59,108 nt of DNA, from NCBI GenBank assembly GCA_016875715.1, contig VGOZ01000008.1, positions 1-59,108 on the forward strand. Reading direction: 5' to 3'. The notes below the pieces were generated by a model. The model was not told the DNA's origin. It saw only the letters and a list, made by a program, of their open reading frames with translations, and did not search any database. Positions 1 to 8,909 of the stretch are shown piece after piece (position 1 is the first letter of the stretch; every line of letters starts with the position of its first letter). The stretch comes from Chloroflexota bacterium (GTDB lineage: Bacteria > Chloroflexota > UBA6077 > FW602-bin22). The position numbers and the translations under genes were made by a program.

Positions 1-1325
1 TCGCTTCGCGCTTCGGCGTTCGCCAGCGCTGTTGCCGTGGAAGGTACCGTGCGACCCACCGCTGTCGCGGTGGCCGCTGCCCCAACACGTTGGGTGTCAA
101 TGACGCGTCCAACCATTCGAAGCAGATGATTGCGGCCTGCGAGATTGGTCACGCCGTTCCCGACTGCCTCTAGTTCGACAAAGGTGCGTCCGACGACCAC
201 CCGGTACTGAAATCCATCGATTCTCTCCCAAAGCACCGCCACGTCGGCAACGGAAGGGTGCGCGATCTCGACACCGTCAGCCGGGGGACTCCTTCGCAGC
301 GACCGCATCGCCTCGGCCGGCGATCCCCAGTTCCACACCTGGGCAAAGAGTGATTCGGCACCATCGCGATCACCACCAGAGGCTCCGATCCATTCAAATC
401 TTCTTGTAGCCCAACCATCGGAATCGGACCCTTTGGAGTCGCTTTGCTTCCACCCTGGTCCCATTTCCTGTAGCGTGATGATGATCTCCGAGGGCGGCCG
501 CGAGAGCACCACCGGAGGAATTGCGATCGGCGCGGCTGGGATCGGCGCGGCCGGCGGAGCGGGAGTGATAATGATCTCCGAGGGTGGCCGCTCGAGTCGC
601 ACCGCGGTTGGAGTGTCGCTCCCGACTCGATCCGGTTTTCCCGCTGCAGCCGAGGAGGCTCCGTCGAGGAACTGTCGAATTGTCTCAGCGGCAATCCCGA
701 AGCCCAGACCTTCGGAGCCGCGGATTCCGAACGAGACCACCGCGAGAACCTCACCCTGCTGGTTCAGCATCGGACCGCCGGAATTGCCGGGATTCAGCGC
801 GGCGTCCGTTTGAATTAGGACACGGCCAGCGGGTTCATCCACGCGTATCGCTGAGACGACACCCCGCGCCAGACTTACCCCATTTCCGAGCCGGTCACCC
901 AGCGGGTAGCCGAGAACGAGCAGCGTCTCCCCAGGCCGGGCTCGCGCGCTCGCGACGGCCAGCGCTGTGGCAGGAGCTTCCGATACGATGAGAGCGAGGT
1001 CGCGCAAGGCATCCCGTCGGGCGACGAATCCCGGATACATCGCACCGTCCGCCCCTTGGACAGTGACTCTCTCTGTCTCTGCAACGACGTGTGCGTTAGT
1101 AAGAATGCCCGTACTGACTCGCACGCCCGAGCCGATGTCCCCGCCGCGGGCGATCAGTCTAACCACCGATGGGCGAGCGCGTTGTGCTACATCGGCGTCA
1201 GTGACCGTCGGCGGTAGCTGATGGGTGGGAGCGGCGAGCGTAGGCGGCGACGACGCAGGAACAGAACAAGCCATCGTCAAACCGCCAATGAGGACCATTA
1301 GTGGTGCCATCCGTAACCAGCGCAA
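1..1325 (-). CDS. Trypsin-like (S1C/HtrA-type) serine protease lipoprotein, partial at its C-terminus
   Basis: The minus strand is open from 1325 to the window edge (441 complete codons, no stop), so the 3' end lies outside. A TTG start at 1325 follows GGAG by 7 bases and gives a basic n-region (MRWLRM) and a lipobox-like LTMAC with Cys20, suggesting a lipid-anchored extracytoplasmic protein; ATG at 1310 is the alternative. The protease triad is visible: His79 in TNAHVV, Asp109 in LRDLAL, Ser182 in NPGNSGGP. No PDZ domain follows; instead there is a Pro/Ala-rich linker in which RPPSEIIIT occurs twice, then an unrecognised C-terminal domain beginning near LQEMGPGW. The family cleaves misfolded or surface proteins; the substrate here is unknown. 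Confidence 0.85.
   Translation of the reverse strand, partial: MRWLRMAPLMVLIGGLTMACSVPASSPPTLAAPTHQLPPTVTDADVAQRARPSVVRLIARGGDIGSGVRVSTGILTNAHVVAETERVTVQGADGAMYPGFVARRDALRDLALIVSEAPATALAVASARARPGETLLVLGYPLGDRLGNGVSLARGVVSAIRVDEPAGRVLIQTDAALNPGNSGGPMLNQQGEVLAVVSFGIRGSEGLGFGIAAETIRQFLDGASSAAAGKPDRVGSDTPTAVRLERPPSEIIITPAPPAAPIPAAPIAIPPVVLSRPPSEIIITLQEMGPGWKQSDSKGSDSDGWATRRFEWIGASGGDRDGAESLFAQVWNWGSPAEAMRSLRRSPPADGVEIAHPSVADVAVLWERIDGFQYRVVVGRTFVELEAVGNGVTNLAGRNHLLRMVGRVIDTQRVGAAATATAVGRTVPSTATALANAEARS
475..594. repeat. Direct repeat pair inside the protease gene
   Basis: Two nearly identical 30-base units begin at 475 and 565, 90 bases apart, sharing the core atgatctccgaggg followed by ggccg. 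On the minus strand both encode RPPSEIIIT. The spacer between them also holds a doubled atcggcgcggc. They form a low-complexity linker between the catalytic domain and the C-terminal domain. Confidence 0.75.
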
Positions 1326-1410
1326 CGTGTTACTCCGTGACGCCCACCGCCCCAAGCGGTACTCCATCGCTGATAAACGCCGACCGAATTGCTCTAGCGT
1401 ATCGTACCAG

Positions 1411-1433
1411 CCATCGCCGCTCGGCGGCGATGG
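1411..1433. repeat. Perfect inverted repeat, 10-bp stem with 3-base loop
   Basis: CCATCGCCGC and GCGGCGATGG flank TCG. It lies about 90 bases upstream of the protease start. It could be an operator or an RNA hairpin; no T tract is present on either side. Confidence 0.6.
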
Positions 1434-1582
1434 TTGAGCTATGTCGACCCTTGCCGCTCGCCGACACATCTCCACATGGCCACTCCTGCTTCCGCTGTCG
1501 CTGACGTCGCTCCCAACATCACCGACTGTCTGGGACCTTGTTGATCGCTGCCGCTGACCGCTAAGCAGCGTCGGAGCGCTAG

Positions 1583-1612
1583 CCCCGCTATCAATCGGCG
1601 ACCGATGCGGGG
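1583..1612. repeat. Nested inverted repeat
   Basis: An outer CCCCGC/GCGGGG stem (1583-1588 with 1607-1612) encloses an inner ATCGG/CCGAT stem (1594-1598 with 1602-1606). It lies upstream of the Gfo/Idh gene; function unknown. Confidence 0.4.
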
Positions 1613-1776
1613 TAGTGGCGAGCGATGAAAAGAGGTTGTGGACGACGGCGGCGCGGCGGAACCCAAACTACAGGGCAATATTTGTCAGTCTGTACGACCA
1701 GATAAACGTCATTCTGTCATCTTCCTGATGAGTCCGCTGTGCCTTTGTCGCGTCGCACGCGTGGTAGGCTCACTTC

Positions 1777-2898
1777 ATGAGCGGAAAGACGCGTGTGGCC
1801 ATCCTCGGCGGCGGCGACGTCGCGCAGCACACCTACATCCCGGGCACGGTGCGACAGGCAGCGGCAGGGGCATTCGAGGTTGTGGCGCTCTGCGATATGG
1901 TGCCCGGGCGTGCCGAGAGCCTGGCGTGCCGCTACGGCATCCCCCGTCACACGACCCGGTTCGACGATCTTCTCGCCGACCCAGGTATCGACGCGATTGT
2001 CAACCTGACGCCACCGACGTTTCACGCCGAGGCGATCGTTCGCTCGGTGGAGGCCGGAAAGCACGTCTACTCTGAGAAGACAATCGCCACAACGCTGACT
2101 GATGCCGACCGTGCGATTGAGGCGGCCCGGCGCGCCGGGAAGGTGCTCGCCGTCGCGCCCGCGCTGATGACCCACCCGGACTTGCGCGAGGTCCAGCGAC
2201 TGATCGCGAGCGGCATCATCGGGAAGGTCTGCTATGTCCGGGCGCGCGGTTCCCACCCTGGACCGGCGTGGCTCCTCGACTACCGGACCGACCCCACGTG
2301 GTTCTATCAACCCGGCGCGGGCCCGGTGGTCGATCTGGCGATCTATCCGCTTACCTACATCACGGCCTTTCTCGGTCCGGCGAAGCGGGTCTTCGCCTTC
2401 TCAGGCATTGCCATTCCGGAACGGGAAGTCCGCGCCGGGGAGGCGAGGGGTAAGACGATTCGTGTTGGCATCGACGACAACACCCAGATCCTCCTGGACT
2501 TCGGCGAGGCCTGCTTCGCGCACATCGATGCAACATTCGTGGTCTTCTCGTCCAAGGGGCCGCGTTGCGAGATCGCCGGGTCACGCGGTGTCATCAATCT
2601 CGCCGCCGAACCGGATGATCCTCCCTTCGAGGTGTTCATCGACGACCCGGACCGGGCGTTTCGTGGGTGGGTGACGCCGGAGAAGGTGTATCGTGGGCGA
2701 TTGAATCCTCCCCGTGAACCGCGGGACCAGGTCGAGTGGTCACTCGCCAGCGGCGTCGGTCACTTCGTGCGGGCGATCGAAGGCACCGAAGAGCTCATCC
2801 TGCGCCCGGAACACGCGCGCCACGTGCTCGAGATCATCCTCGGTGCTTACGCATCGGCGACGGACGGACACGCGCGGGATCTTGTTACAACATTCTAG
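1777..2898 (+). CDS. Gfo/Idh/MocA family oxidoreductase
   Basis: A 373-residue NAD(P)-dependent oxidoreductase. The N-terminal Rossmann fold starts at RVAILGGGDVAQ (GxGxxG-type loop), followed by the family signature EAGKHVYSEKTIA, where the Lys of the EKP-like motif is kept although Pro is replaced by Thr. The C-terminal half is the usual beta-sheet substrate domain. Members oxidise or reduce sugars, inositols or related hydroxy compounds in the cytoplasm; the substrate cannot be read here. No Shine-Dalgarno is seen; a TAGGCT hexamer ends 6 bases before the ATG, so the transcript may be leaderless. It stands alone, convergent with the next operon. Confidence 0.85.
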   Translation: MSGKTRVAILGGGDVAQHTYIPGTVRQAAAGAFEVVALCDMVPGRAESLACRYGIPRHTTRFDDLLADPGIDAIVNLTPPTFHAEAIVRSVEAGKHVYSEKTIATTLTDADRAIEAARRAGKVLAVAPALMTHPDLREVQRLIASGIIGKVCYVRARGSHPGPAWLLDYRTDPTWFYQPGAGPVVDLAIYPLTYITAFLGPAKRVFAFSGIAIPEREVRAGEARGKTIRVGIDDNTQILLDFGEACFAHIDATFVVFSSKGPRCEIAGSRGVINLAAEPDDPPFEVFIDDPDRAFRGWVTPEKVYRGRLNPPREPRDQVEWSLASGVGHFVRAIEGTEELILRPEHARHVLEIILGAYASATDGHARDLVTTF

Positions 2899-2906
2899 GA
2901 GGAGCG

Positions 2907-3554
2907 TTACGGCTTCCGGCGCGTCTCCTCGATCATCGAGCGCGCGGTCCGGAACGCGGTGTAGGCACCGAACGCCAGCCCTCCCAGCGTCGCCAGCGGC
3001 GAGGTCCCGAGTTGGCCATCGACCCAGACACCACCGACGATCCCCAGCACCAGGCTGAGCACGACGGCCCACCCCATGCCGAGAACCCGCATCCCGGCGA
3101 GGACGCCCTCGCTGGAGGTGACGGATGTCGACGCGTGACGGGCTGACGCTGGTCGTGCCCTGGGGCGTGGGGCCGCCGCGAGTTGGTACGCGGTGCGGGG
3201 GCGTGGGCTGGGAACGGCACGCCGGCGCAGGCCGGACGCAACCAGTCGCTCGTGAGCGACGCGAACCGTCTCAGGCCTGTTTCCCTGCCGCGCGGCAAGG
3301 AGCATCACTTCGACGAGCACCTGGCCCTTCCCCGCCGGAAGCTCGGTCACCTCGGCGAGGAGATCCTCGAGCACGTCGTCGACCATGTCTGCAATCTGGG
3401 GTGCGTAGTCTCCCCCGACAAGGCGGGCGCGGGAGAGCCCCCAGTCCAGGTTGACGAGGAACTCCCGGAGCGACCGGCGCCCATCACGCAGTTCCTCGGC
3501 ATCGATAAGCAGCGTGTCGAGTTCGGCATCGTGGCCCTGACGCGCCGCGTTCAC
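2907..3554 (-). CDS. Unknown helical domain fused to an AtpZ/AtpI-like two-helix membrane domain
   Basis: A GTG start at 3554, 11 bases after the UroD-like stop, gives 215 residues. Residues 1 to about 110 are charged and helical (NLDWGLSRARLVGG, DDVLEDLLAEVTEL) and match nothing I recognise. A Pro/Arg/Ala-rich linker follows, then two hydrophobic helices: GWAVVLSLVLGIVGGVWVDG and TLGGLAFGAYTAFRTA. This hairpin, with a GxxxD between the helices, is typical of AtpZ, the small protein linked to F-type ATP synthase assembly or Mg/Ca handling. AtpZ is normally free-standing; an internal ATG at 3092 could start it alone, but without a convincing ribosome site. Last gene of the MMPL operon. Confidence 0.6.
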   Translation of the reverse strand: MNAARQGHDAELDTLLIDAEELRDGRRSLREFLVNLDWGLSRARLVGGDYAPQIADMVDDVLEDLLAEVTELPAGKGQVLVEVMLLAARQGNRPETVRVAHERLVASGLRRRAVPSPRPRTAYQLAAAPRPRARPASARHASTSVTSSEGVLAGMRVLGMGWAVVLSLVLGIVGGVWVDGQLGTSPLATLGGLAFGAYTAFRTARSMIEETRRKP

Positions 3555-3565
3555 GGCACCTGGCC

Positions 3566-4549
3566 TCAGTTCAAGAGATCGGCTTGCGCGCGTGCGAGGC
3601 GCAACCGCGCGTCGGCGATATCGTCGGGCACCGAGCAACCGTTCGCGAGGATCAGGCGCGAGCCACCGGTCTGGCGCACCGCGTCGCGCATCTCCGTGAG
3701 GAGTTCCGCCGGTGTGCCAGAGAGGATCGGCCCCCTCCCGGAGATACCCCCCATAAGGCATCGCGTGGGATCCTTCTTTCGCACGTCGGCGAGCGAGATG
3801 CCGGTGAGGCGATCGCTCCAGCTCAGAACCGGGGTCGGATACGCTAGGAACGGATCGAGGTCGAGGTCCGCGGAGGCGTGCACGTGCAGGGTTGTCAGCC
3901 ATCCCGCCTGGCAGGCGCGCAGAACCCGTAGTTCGTACGGTCGCGCGAACTCCGCATACTCCGTGGCGGTGGTGACTCCATCGCCAGCCCCCTGCACCGA
4001 GAGAGAGATGCCGTCCGCCCCCTCCAGGAGCGCCGCCGAGCAATATTCGGCGAGGTTATCGGCGATCACGTCCAGCGCGGCGTGTAATTGGATGGGCGCT
4101 GTGTGCAGGTGCTCCCCCAGCCGATCGTGGCCCGCGAATCGCATCGCGTAGGCGAAAGGGGAGAAGACGGTCAGGAGCACCGGGGCATCGCCGCCAAGCG
4201 CGTCGCGCACGATCCCGACCGTCCTGAGCATGCGGGCGAGGTTGCCCGCAGAGATATCCAGTTCTGAGATCAGACCCCAATCATCCACCGTGCGAATGCC
4301 GCCATCGGGGAACGGATACGGGATGTCGGGCATGATCTTGAAGATGTCGCACCCGTACTGGCTGAAGAAGTCGAGCGTATCTCGCGCCAGACTGGTCGGA
4401 TTGCCTCGCGGCCGAAAATGATGCCACACGCAGTATGGAACTCGGTCGGCCCGTTCACCGCTCACCGCGGCGAGAACCCGCTCCATGCTCGTCATCTCTG
4501 GCACATGACTTCGACGCGACCGGGCATTGCGGCTCGCGGTGTAACTCAT
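3566..4549 (-). CDS. Uroporphyrinogen decarboxylase-like (UroD/MtaA/CmuA superfamily) protein
   Basis: 327 residues from ATG 4549, which overlaps the upstream stop as ATGA and follows a G-rich stretch; an in-frame upstream extension is therefore unnecessary. The start region MTSMERVLAAVSGERADRVP is the typical entry of this superfamily, and the end has the familiar ILANGCSVPDDIADARLR, equivalent to the GC(S)-P segment of MtaA-like corrinoid methyltransferases. True HemE would carry different active-site residues, and no haem genes are nearby, so a methyltransferase or sugar/lipid-related role is more likely than haem synthesis. It is translationally coupled to the AttH-like lipoprotein. Confidence 0.75.
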   Translation of the reverse strand: MSYTASRNARSRRSHVPEMTSMERVLAAVSGERADRVPYCVWHHFRPRGNPTSLARDTLDFFSQYGCDIFKIMPDIPYPFPDGGIRTVDDWGLISELDISAGNLARMLRTVGIVRDALGGDAPVLLTVFSPFAYAMRFAGHDRLGEHLHTAPIQLHAALDVIADNLAEYCSAALLEGADGISLSVQGAGDGVTTATEYAEFARPYELRVLRACQAGWLTTLHVHASADLDLDPFLAYPTPVLSWSDRLTGISLADVRKKDPTRCLMGGISGRGPILSGTPAELLTEMRDAVRQTGGSRLILANGCSVPDDIADARLRLARAQADLLN

Positions 4550-5628
4550 CGCGCCCCCCCGCGCTTGTCTCCCACCAGTGTAGTCGCGTAGCCATTCAGT
4601 TCGACATACCCCTGCCCGCTGATGGGCGCGCCCCATCGTGACCCACGTGCGAGCACCGCCCCCTCCCAGTACGTGACACCGGTGCTTGCGCGCGTATCCA
4701 GCTCCTGATCGGCGAGGACCGGTTCGATCGTCAGGTCAAGCCCCTCCTCAGGAACGGACACCCGCCAACGGGCCGGATAGGTAGCGCCCGAGTGGGGGCT
4801 CGTCCACGTCGCCAGCGAATCGATCCGAAAGCGCTCGGCGGACAAATGCGTGGTGCGACCCAGATCGTCGAGGAGCGATCCGTACCGCAGCGTCGTATCA
4901 CCCTTTTCGTCGAACACCCTGGAGAACGTCGCGTCGAGACCGCCGTCCAGGTGGAGCGCGAACCAGTCCCAGCCGCCTCCGGCGCTGATGAAGTCACCCC
5001 ACTGATGGTCCATCCAGACCAGGCCGCTGACGGGCAAATCCCCCTCCGCCATCGCGAGCACGCCCGTCGCCGCGAGGCGCGTATATGAGTAGTAGTAGGA
5101 GTCGCCGGCGGGCCCAAACGAGATGATGCCTGTGCCGCCGTGGAGGATGGGCGGGCGCGTCGCGACGAGATCGACATCGAGCGCGTGGGCCTCCATCCGC
5201 GCGCGGATCCGGAAGCGACCATCTCCACCGTTCAGGGTCCAGGTGTCGACCGCAAGATCGAGCGTCTCAGGGTCACCGCCGTGGGGCCGGAGAGCAGTGC
5301 GTTCCGCGTAGGCGAAGGTTCCGGTTCGCATGTCGGTGATCGCGAAGTGGGACGCATAGAGGCGGGGCGCGTCACGACGCTCGGATTGGAAGATGACGAA
5401 CTCGAAGCCAAACGGTCGATCGCCTGCGGTCAGGTGTCCCGTGAAGTACCACCACTCGGTCAGCGCGCGATGCGGTGCGTCGTCGCGCGGCAGAGCGACC
5501 GGACTGAGGGCGGGGTGCTGCTGATCGGGTGCGACCGGTACCGCCACGCTTCGCGGCGTCGGTGCCGCGCTGCCGGCGCACCCGATCAGCAGCACCGAGA
5601 GAAGCAGCGTGCATGGGAGGCGTCTCAC
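4546..5628 (-). CDS. AttH/CrtC-like (lipocalin-like) lipoprotein
   Basis: GTG at 5628 overlaps the MMPL stop (GTGA) and yields 360 residues beginning MRRLPCTLLLSVLLIGC, a clean lipoprotein signal with lipobox LIGC. The mature part has the hallmarks of the AttH / carotenoid 1,2-hydratase fold: EWWYFTGHL near the start, SYYYSYTRL in the middle, GLVWMDHQWGDF, and a C-terminal TYWEGAV. The family comprises two lipocalin-like barrels that bind or hydrate hydrophobic terpenoids, or sit beside ABC/RND exporters. The coupling to an MMPL pump argues for an extracytoplasmic lipid- or terpenoid-handling role; substrate unknown. Confidence 0.85.
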   Translation of the reverse strand: MRRLPCTLLLSVLLIGCAGSAAPTPRSVAVPVAPDQQHPALSPVALPRDDAPHRALTEWWYFTGHLTAGDRPFGFEFVIFQSERRDAPRLYASHFAITDMRTGTFAYAERTALRPHGGDPETLDLAVDTWTLNGGDGRFRIRARMEAHALDVDLVATRPPILHGGTGIISFGPAGDSYYYSYTRLAATGVLAMAEGDLPVSGLVWMDHQWGDFISAGGGWDWFALHLDGGLDATFSRVFDEKGDTTLRYGSLLDDLGRTTHLSAERFRIDSLATWTSPHSGATYPARWRVSVPEEGLDLTIEPVLADQELDTRASTGVTYWEGAVLARGSRWGAPISGQGYVELNGYATTLVGDKRGGAR

Positions 5629-7832
5629 ACGCGGGGGCCGATCTCGGGTAGCCGTCGATCGAGCCAGCCGGGCAGCCACCAGTTCCATTCACCGATCAGA
5701 CGCATCGTCGCGGGAACGAGAACCCCGCGCACGACGGTCGCGTCGAGCGCGATAGCCAGGGCCGCCCCAATTCCCACCGCCTTCACGAGGATGATCTCCG
5801 CCGACGCGAAGGAGAGGCTGACCAGGACCACGATGAGAGCGGCGTTTGTGATGACGCGTCCGCTCCGCGCGATTCCCCGCTCGACGCTGGCGACGTTCGA
5901 ACGCGTACTGAGCCACTCCTCGCGGATCCGCGAGAGCAGAAAGACCTCGTAATCCATGCTCAGCCCGAAGAGCAGGCAGAAGAGAATGATGGGGAGGGTC
6001 GCCTCGACATAACCCAGCGGCGTGAACCCGAGAATGCCCGAGCCAACCCCCTCCTGAAAGAGGACGACAAGAGCGCCGTAACTGGCAAAGAGCGAGAGGC
6101 AGTTCATGAGGACAGCCTTGATGGGCAGGATCAAGGAACGTAGGAGGACGAGCAGGATCAGGAAGGTCGCCGCCAGAACGACAGCGACGGCGCGCGGGAA
6201 GTCCGCGTAGAGTTGCCGGCTGATATCGACGCTCCCGGCCGGGGCGCCACCGATGGACATTCTCAGGCCGCCGCCGGGCGCAAATGCCCGCAGGCGATCC
6301 ACGAGCGCCTCGCATTCCGGACTCGCCGCGCTGCACGTGGGTGTCACGGTCAGCATCGTCGCGCGCGCACCCGTCGTCGCGTCGAGCGCGGCGCGTGCAT
6401 AGGGATCGGCGTGCACGCCATTGGCGCGGTACATCAAATGGTACTGCTCACGCGTCAGCCGGCTGTCGAGGTCGACGATGCTGTCCACGTGTGCGACCGC
6501 GGGATCTGCCCGAATCGCGCGCGACAGGTCGTACAATGCGTCCAGAGCCGGCGGCGCCAGAATAGCATTGTCCGATGAGACGACGACCAGGATGGGCGCG
6601 GCCGCACCCGGGCCGAACGCCGCGGTCACGACGTCGTAAGCCTGCCGCGAAGGAACGGACGAAGGCAATACGCTGGCGTCGGGCAGTGAGATCCGTGCCC
6701 GCAGAAACGGCAGGCCCAAGACCGTCAGGAGACTGACGACCAGGGCGATGGCCACGAGGGGTCGTGTCACTGCCCAACGAGTCAGCCGGATCCACGCGGT
6801 CTGCTCTCCCTCGCGAGTTGGCGCGATACGCAGGGCGTCGATTCGCCGACCGACGAGCATCAAGATCGCGGGCAGGAGTGTCAGCGCCGCCCCAACCGCG
6901 AGGATCACCACGATGGCCCCGGCCACGCCGAGCGAGCGGAGCATCATGAACTCGAACGTGAGCAGGCCGCACAGGCCCGCGAACACCGCCAGGCCCGAAA
7001 ACAGGATGGCACTCCCGGCTGTCTCCACAGTGTTGACGATCGCCTCGCGTACGTCAGTGGTGCGGAGCAGTTCCTCGCGGAAGCGGCTGACCAAGAAGAG
7101 CGAGTAATCGGTACCCAGCCCCAGGCCCAGCATCGTGGCGAGGTTGAGCACGAACACCGAGAGATCCGCGCTTCTCGCGATTATGGCCAGTAGCGCCAGT
7201 GCTCCGACGACGCATACGCCGCCCACGACCACGGGAGTCGCCGCCGCGACCAGAGTGCCGAACACGAGTGCTAGCGCGATGAGCGCGAGCGGCACGGAGA
7301 TGATCTCCGCGCGACGGAGATCCGACTCGCTCACCGCGATGATGTCTGCGTATGCCACGGGACCGCCTGTGATCACTGGCGTCAGCGGGTCGGTGCCCAG
7401 TGCTGCGCGGACCTTCTCCACTGCGTCCAGACCGGCGCCAGCATCCCCTGAGAGAACGATCAGCGCGGTGGCAACACCTCTTTCGGCCGCAACCTGCCTG
7501 GCGCTGAAGTCCGGAGTCAAGACCCGCTGAACCTCGGGTACCGCCGCCGCGCGACGGGCCTGAGCGCTCACCTGGGCGATGAACGCCGCGTCCGCCCGGC
7601 TGCCATCAGGGCCGCGGAAGACGGCGACGATCACGGGTCCCGACGCCGCGATCTCCTCCCGCACGATGCGATACGCCTGTTCGGACTCGAGTCGAACGTT
7701 CTCGAATCCCCCGGGAAGCAGAAGCCCTGGCAACGTCGGAATCTGGGTGACGCCGATCGCGGCCAGGCAGAACCAGGCGAGAATGACCAGTCGCGGACGA
7801 TTCGTCGTGAAGTTGGCGGTGGCGCGCAGCAT
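5625..7832 (-). CDS. MMPL family RND transporter
   Basis: 735 residues, ATG start at 7832. The protein has the two-fold MMPL layout: an N-terminal helix (RLVILAWFCLAAIGVTQIP), a first extracytoplasmic domain with YRIVREEIAASGPVIV, a helix cluster containing GLGLGTDYSLFLVSRFREE, then a second extracytoplasmic loop and a second cluster with FGLSMDYEVFLLSRIREEW. The two GxxxDY motifs are the proton-relay sites of the family. Such pumps move lipids, glycolipids, hopanoids or small molecules using the proton gradient. First gene of a four-gene operon whose next member is a lipocalin-like lipoprotein, so a lipid cargo is plausible. Confidence 0.92.
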   Translation of the reverse strand: MLRATANFTTNRPRLVILAWFCLAAIGVTQIPTLPGLLLPGGFENVRLESEQAYRIVREEIAASGPVIVAVFRGPDGSRADAAFIAQVSAQARRAAAVPEVQRVLTPDFSARQVAAERGVATALIVLSGDAGAGLDAVEKVRAALGTDPLTPVITGGPVAYADIIAVSESDLRRAEIISVPLALIALALVFGTLVAAATPVVVGGVCVVGALALLAIIARSADLSVFVLNLATMLGLGLGTDYSLFLVSRFREELLRTTDVREAIVNTVETAGSAILFSGLAVFAGLCGLLTFEFMMLRSLGVAGAIVVILAVGAALTLLPAILMLVGRRIDALRIAPTREGEQTAWIRLTRWAVTRPLVAIALVVSLLTVLGLPFLRARISLPDASVLPSSVPSRQAYDVVTAAFGPGAAAPILVVVSSDNAILAPPALDALYDLSRAIRADPAVAHVDSIVDLDSRLTREQYHLMYRANGVHADPYARAALDATTGARATMLTVTPTCSAASPECEALVDRLRAFAPGGGLRMSIGGAPAGSVDISRQLYADFPRAVAVVLAATFLILLVLLRSLILPIKAVLMNCLSLFASYGALVVLFQEGVGSGILGFTPLGYVEATLPIILFCLLFGLSMDYEVFLLSRIREEWLSTRSNVASVERGIARSGRVITNAALIVVLVSLSFASAEIILVKAVGIGAALAIALDATVVRGVLVPATMRLIGEWNWWLPGWLDRRLPEIGPRV

Positions 7833-7876
7833 CCGGTTCGCCGATTATCGGCGTGGCGGACGTCGAAGGAGGGCAC

Positions 7877-8908
7877 GTGCAGGCGCTGGTGAAGGTCGCC
7901 CCGGGGCGAGGCAACGTGGAGGTTCGCGAAATCCAGGACCCGACGCCCGGACCCGGTGAGGTGATACTCGACGTGAGTTTCACCGGCATCTGCGGGACCG
8001 ACCTGCACATCTATCTGGACGAGTACCGCTGCGTGCCCCCGGTGGTGTTGGGGCACGAACTCTCCGGACGTGTCGCGGCCCTTGGAGCAGGCGTCGATGC
8101 GATAGCCATCGGCGATCGAGTGACGACCGAGACCTATTTCTCGGTCTGCGGCCGATGCATCCAATGCCTGGGTGGACGGCAGAATCTCTGCCCGGCGCGA
8201 CGCTCCATCGGTACCCACGTGAACGGTGGATTCGCGCGCTACGTGCGCGTACCCGCGCACCGTCTCCATCGCGTACCTGATGGGCTGAGCCTCGAATCAG
8301 CGGCGATGACCGAGCCGCTCTCCTGCTGCGTCCACGCGCTGTACGACCTCGCTCACATCCGCCCGGGCGATTGGGTGCTGGTGTCCGGGCCTGGTCCTAT
8401 CGGACTGCTCTGCCTGCAGACCGCGATGGCCGCGGGCGCCCGTACCATCATCTGCGGCGCCGGGGGCGACGCCCAGCGACTCGATATCGCCCGCCGCATC
8501 GGTGCGGACCACGCGATCGACGTGACTCGCGAGCCGCTCGCCGAGATGGTGCAAGATCTGACCGGCGGCGATGGTCCACCGATCGTCGTGGAGGCTGCCG
8601 GCGCCGCTCCCAGTCTCCGCCAGTGCCTTCACGTCGTCCAGCGGGGCGGAACCGTGGTCCAGATTGGCTTATACGGACGCCCGGTAGAGGCGGATGTCAA
8701 TCTCATCCCCATGAAGGAACTGCGCTACCTCGGGAGCTTTGCTCACGTGCCCAGCGCCTGGGAACGGTCGCTCGCGCTGATGGCGCGTGGCGCGATCAAG
8801 ACTGCTCCCCTCATTACGGGCATCGCGCCGATCACCGCGTGGGAGAACCAGTTCCACTCCTTACTCGAGAAGGAGGGCTGCAAGGTCCTGCTCACGCCGG
8901 TATCGTGA
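7877..8908 (+). CDS. Zinc-dependent medium-chain alcohol/polyol dehydrogenase
   Basis: GTG at 7877 sits just after AAGGAGGG and gives 343 residues starting MQALVKVAPG; an upstream ATG at 7853 is less likely. Catalytic zinc ligands are visible as Cys in GICGTDLH and His-Glu in VLGHELSG. The structural zinc loop keeps its four cysteines in CGRCIQCLGGRQNLC. The nucleotide-binding domain has VSGPGPIGLL. The family, which includes sorbitol, threonine and galactitol dehydrogenases, oxidises secondary alcohols with NAD(P)+. It is divergent from the MMPL operon (44 bases apart) and stands alone. Neighbouring Gfo/Idh and SDR genes suggest sugar or polyol metabolism. Confidence 0.88.
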   Translation: MQALVKVAPGRGNVEVREIQDPTPGPGEVILDVSFTGICGTDLHIYLDEYRCVPPVVLGHELSGRVAALGAGVDAIAIGDRVTTETYFSVCGRCIQCLGGRQNLCPARRSIGTHVNGGFARYVRVPAHRLHRVPDGLSLESAAMTEPLSCCVHALYDLAHIRPGDWVLVSGPGPIGLLCLQTAMAAGARTIICGAGGDAQRLDIARRIGADHAIDVTREPLAEMVQDLTGGDGPPIVVEAAGAAPSLRQCLHVVQRGGTVVQIGLYGRPVEADVNLIPMKELRYLGSFAHVPSAWERSLALMARGAIKTAPLITGIAPITAWENQFHSLLEKEGCKVLLTPVS

Positions 8909-8909
8909 C

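Larger units (their letters stand above)
1326..1776. other. Intergenic region between divergent genes; two hairpins, no convincing gene
   Basis: About 450 bases separate the divergent protease and oxidoreductase genes. Short open frames here have no recognisable protein and no good ribosome site. The region holds a perfect 10-bp hairpin at 1411-1433 and a compound hairpin at 1583-1612. Neither is followed by a T run, so they are not clear terminators. Nothing else is recognised. Confidence 0.5.

Noticed and set aside
433-991. Open frames on the plus strand near the window start
   Set aside because: They lie opposite the trypsin-like protease, whose catalytic triad is unambiguous on the minus strand.
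1439-1678. 79-codon minus-strand frame in the first intergenic region
   Set aside because: Ser/Arg/Ala-rich composition like other shadows, no ribosome site, no recognisable family.
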